From assembly GCA_030621535.1 (NCBI GenBank), contig JAUXHM010000072.1:1-6113 (forward strand): a stretch of 6,113 nt of DNA, written 5' to 3'. Below, in pieces: positions 4,043 to 6,113 of the stretch. The position numbers and the translations under genes are program-made. The notes beneath the pieces are model-generated. The model was not told the origin of the DNA. It did no database searches and saw nothing but the letters and a program-made list of their open reading frames with translations. Positions within the stretch are counted from its first letter, which is position 1. Every line of letters starts with the position of its first letter. The stretch comes from Candidatus Methanophagales archaeon. Lineage in GTDB: Archaea; Halobacteriota; Syntropharchaeia; Alkanophagales; Methanospirareceae.

Positions 4043-6113
4043 TCAAAATCCATATTTCGATCTGCGGATTTCGAATGCTTCTTTGCCGCCTTCCAAGAGT
4101 TCTTCCGCATTCAATCGGACCTTATAGTCGTCAATGGAGCCCATCCGTTCCACCGGGATTTCTCCATGCCCTTCTTCTGCCTCGCCAATTGCTTTAAGAC
4201 CGATGATTAGTTCAGCATCACCAAGAACCGGGATATTTGCATTGTGAGTAGAAAAGATGAATTGTCGTTTACGCTTTTCTTCCCTCATCCTTGGAACAAT
4301 CCCTTCCGCAATAAAGAAGTTATCGAGGTCATCCTCGGGTTGATCAACGATGAGTGGAGCATCAGATTCAAGTAATAGAAGTAAAAGGATTGTAGTCGCT
4401 TTTTGTCCCGTAGACAGGTCTTTCATTTCTTTCCAGACTTCTCTATCAGGTGAATCAATATTGAGTTTCATGGTAGGGCTATGGGGTAAATCGAGTTCTT
4501 CGAGTTCCATGAATACTTCTTCTCCTGCTTCACTAATCCTGCGTGCTTGATCTTGTAGGATATTAAATTTGTCTTGTAATTCAACAGCTCCTTTTCTACA
4601 TGTTGCTACAAAATCTGGTAGCGAAAAATCATCTCTTGCCCTTAATATGGCGATTGTTTCACTTAAACGTCCACCGATCCTGTCACGCAGCATATCAAAG
4701 AGGGACTCCCGTTCTCCACAAAAAGAAACTTCTACTCTAACCTGTTTGTCCAATTTTTTGTTTACTTTTTTAGCAGCCTTTTCAATAGCTCTGAATTCGG
4801 CTGCCTTTAAGTCTTCCCAATCCGTTAGTAGATTACGTCGGTTTACAGAAAGAATCTCCTTTTCTTTGTTTAATATCACCTGACGGTCTTTTAATGGCAT
4901 CAATCCCTCAATCTGCCTGCTGAGTATAATGAATTCTTCTCCATCAATAGCTTCTTTTTGGAGATTGCGTAATATTTTTTCGTATTCCGCTTGCACTTTC
5001 TGACGGCTTCGTTCCCATGTCTCTGAAACTTTCATTATATCTGTTTCTGCAGTCCTCAGGTGCCTCTCATAATCTGCACTAATCTTTCTGAGATTGGTCT
5101 CTAACGATGCTAAAATGGAATTAATCATACGAAGTGTCTCTTTAGCTGGAAGATCTTTTAAAGCTGCTTCGGAGACGAATGCCCGGTCAACTTCCACTAC
5201 CATGCGAATGTTTTCAAGACCTTCTTTTACTTGAGATAAACGGGACTTCGCGGTTTTCAAAACCTGTTCTTCTTTAACTAATAGATTCTGATTTTTTAAG
5301 CGCTCTTCTAATCCCGCCTCTTTAAACCGTTTAAATTTTTCTTCAAGAGCTGGCAAACGACTAAGATTTTCCGAATATTCATTAAGTTCCTTTTGAATAT
5401 CAATCAAATTCCTTCTGTTGAGTGCCAGTTCCTTAAGTGTCTTTCTCTTCCTTTCGGCTAAATGGATGTCTTCATCTAAAAAACGGTCCAATAATCTTAA
5501 TAATTTAGTAGGTGATTTTGTGAGCTCGCCGATTTCATGCTGACCATAAATTTCTACATTCCGGCAGATATCCTGTGGAGTGAGACTGAGCACGTTTCCA
5601 TCTGCATCCCTTATTACAGGAGGATTTGGATAGGTTCTTTCGATGAGGTAATCCTTAAGAGAAGGATGATGGGAACGAACAAGCAAAGAAATCTTCGTAC
5701 CACTTCGGATTACCTGTTTCAATATCCCGGAAGAAGCCTTTTTTGCCTCTTCGCCAAATGGTTCAAGGTCAAGAACATAGCGGAGACTCTCTATGATTGT
5801 GGACTTACCAGTTCCACGACCCCCAATCAGTGTATTCAAATTTCCGTTTAAATGAATTGCAGCACCATCAAGAAACCCTCCTTCCCATGTCAATGCTACC
5901 AGCTCTGTATGTTCTGGTGGTTCTTCTTCGGATAGGAGGCGAATCCTCGAATCTGGATCCAGAAATGCCTGCCGCAGCCCTTCAATACTTGGCTGAGACA
6001 TCTTTATATAGGTTGAAGCCTGAACAGATTCCAAATCTTCTGGTTTTGCTATATCGAGCGCGTTGACAACAGCAACTCCTCTGGCTCTCTCATAATTTTT
6101 ATCCGTGTTTAAG
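4043..6113 (-). CDS. SMC/ABC-type ATPase, C-terminal part of a probable PHP-ATPase (TrlF-like) protein; 5' partial
   Basis: The frame is open to the right edge, so the N-terminus lies outside; 689 residues are visible (first whole codon at 6112-6110). Numbering from there: a linker with NYERARGVAVVNALD (6-20), YIKM (35-38), GLRQAF (45-50) and DSRIRL (54-59); Walker A GGRGTGKST (97-105); Q-loop YGQHEIGEL (189-197); a charged coiled-coil region at about 216-456; ABC signature LSTGQKATT (566-574); Walker B LIVDQPEDDLD (587-597); switch histidine in FSTHNAN (620-626). This is a complete SMC/RecF-like ATPase head with a modest hinge arm. As I recall TrlF-like proteins, this linker joins an N-terminal PHP phosphoesterase domain to the ATPase, so a PHP domain just outside the window is expected but not seen. 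A TTG at 6034 is not the start, since the homologous linker goes on above it. The gene heads the operon with the AlbA_2/GHKL gene. ATP-driven DNA binding or sensing, likely in defence, is inferred. Confidence 0.85.
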   Translation of the reverse strand, partial: LNTDKNYERARGVAVVNALDIAKPEDLESVQASTYIKMSQPSIEGLRQAFLDPDSRIRLLSEEEPPEHTELVALTWEGGFLDGAAIHLNGNLNTLIGGRGTGKSTIIESLRYVLDLEPFGEEAKKASSGILKQVIRSGTKISLLVRSHHPSLKDYLIERTYPNPPVIRDADGNVLSLTPQDICRNVEIYGQHEIGELTKSPTKLLRLLDRFLDEDIHLAERKRKTLKELALNRRNLIDIQKELNEYSENLSRLPALEEKFKRFKEAGLEERLKNQNLLVKEEQVLKTAKSRLSQVKEGLENIRMVVEVDRAFVSEAALKDLPAKETLRMINSILASLETNLRKISADYERHLRTAETDIMKVSETWERSRQKVQAEYEKILRNLQKEAIDGEEFIILSRQIEGLMPLKDRQVILNKEKEILSVNRRNLLTDWEDLKAAEFRAIEKAAKKVNKKLDKQVRVEVSFCGERESLFDMLRDRIGGRLSETIAILRARDDFSLPDFVATCRKGAVELQDKFNILQDQARRISEAGEEVFMELEELDLPHSPTMKLNIDSPDREVWKEMKDLSTGQKATTILLLLLLESDAPLIVDQPEDDLDNFFIAEGIVPRMREEKRKRQFIFSTHNANIPVLGDAELIIGLKAIGEAEEGHGEIPVERMGSIDDYKVRLNAEELLEGGKEAFEIRRSKYGF

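Noticed and set aside
4027..4110. Longer start of the AlbA_2/GHKL protein at 4110 (or 4053)
   Set aside because: It would overlap the coding end of the ATPase gene, and GGGTGAT at 4037-4031 points clearly to the ATG at 4026.
6001..6010. TATA-like string on the plus strand (TTTATATA)
   Set aside because: It is inside the coding sequence of the ATPase gene (codons for TYIKM region) and no plus-strand gene follows.
6032..6034. TTG at 6034 as the start codon of the ATPase gene
   Set aside because: The frame is open upstream to the window edge and encodes linker sequence expected in longer PHP-ATPase proteins; no ribosome binding site suits the TTG.
1..6113. CRISPR arrays, tRNA or rRNA genes, insertion-sequence ends
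   Set aside because: I saw no regularly spaced repeats, no cloverleaf-like or rRNA sequence, and no transposase or terminal inverted repeats on either strand.

Overview
The window most likely comes from an archaeon, probably a methanogen- or ANME-like euryarchaeote. Three things point that way: an A+T-rich TATA-type element ahead of the first gene, GGTG-type ribosome binding sites (GAGGTGG at 50-56; GGGTGAT read on the minus strand at 4037-4031), and the gene families present (an AF2212-like/PIN toxin-antitoxin pair, a ribbon-helix-helix antitoxin relic of a type common in archaea, and a CrtI-like flavoprotein). The lineage is an inference; there is no rRNA or other marker gene here.

Left part (1-1133): an intact two-gene toxin-antitoxin operon on the plus strand. 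A small AF2212/DUF104-like antitoxin (67-318) overlaps by 8 bases a PIN-domain ribonuclease toxin (311-718). A near-perfect inverted repeat (4-25) runs into the TATA-like element. The 415-base gap that follows is not empty. On the minus strand it holds a decayed second toxin-antitoxin module: an antitoxin relic with two internal stops (867-1052) followed by a fragment of a PIN-domain toxin (about 724-843).

Middle (1134-2615): one complete plus-strand gene for a 493-residue FAD-dependent oxidoreductase of the phytoene desaturase/protoporphyrinogen oxidase superfamily. It starts two codons after an in-frame stop and has no ribosome binding site, so it is probably leaderless or nearly so. The 193 bases after it (2616-2808) hold no gene that I can see.

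Right part (2809-6113): a minus-strand two-gene operon. The upstream gene runs off the right edge of the window. Its visible 689 residues are an SMC/ABC-type ATPase with Walker A, Q-loop, coiled coil, signature, Walker B and switch histidine, and its first residues match the linker that in TrlF-like proteins joins an N-terminal PHP phosphoesterase domain to the ATPase. Sixteen bases downstream, with a strong GGGTGAT ribosome binding site in the gap, lies a 405-residue protein with an N-terminal AlbA_2/Schlafen-like domain, which keeps the E-x4-E-x-K plus Asp pattern of Schlafen nucleases, and a C-terminal GHKL ATPase module. A DNA-sensing or DNA-processing ATPase beside a putative RNase/regulator in one operon, near live and dead toxin-antitoxin modules, makes this a good candidate for a two-gene anti-phage or anti-plasmid defence system. 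Function cannot be proven from sequence alone.
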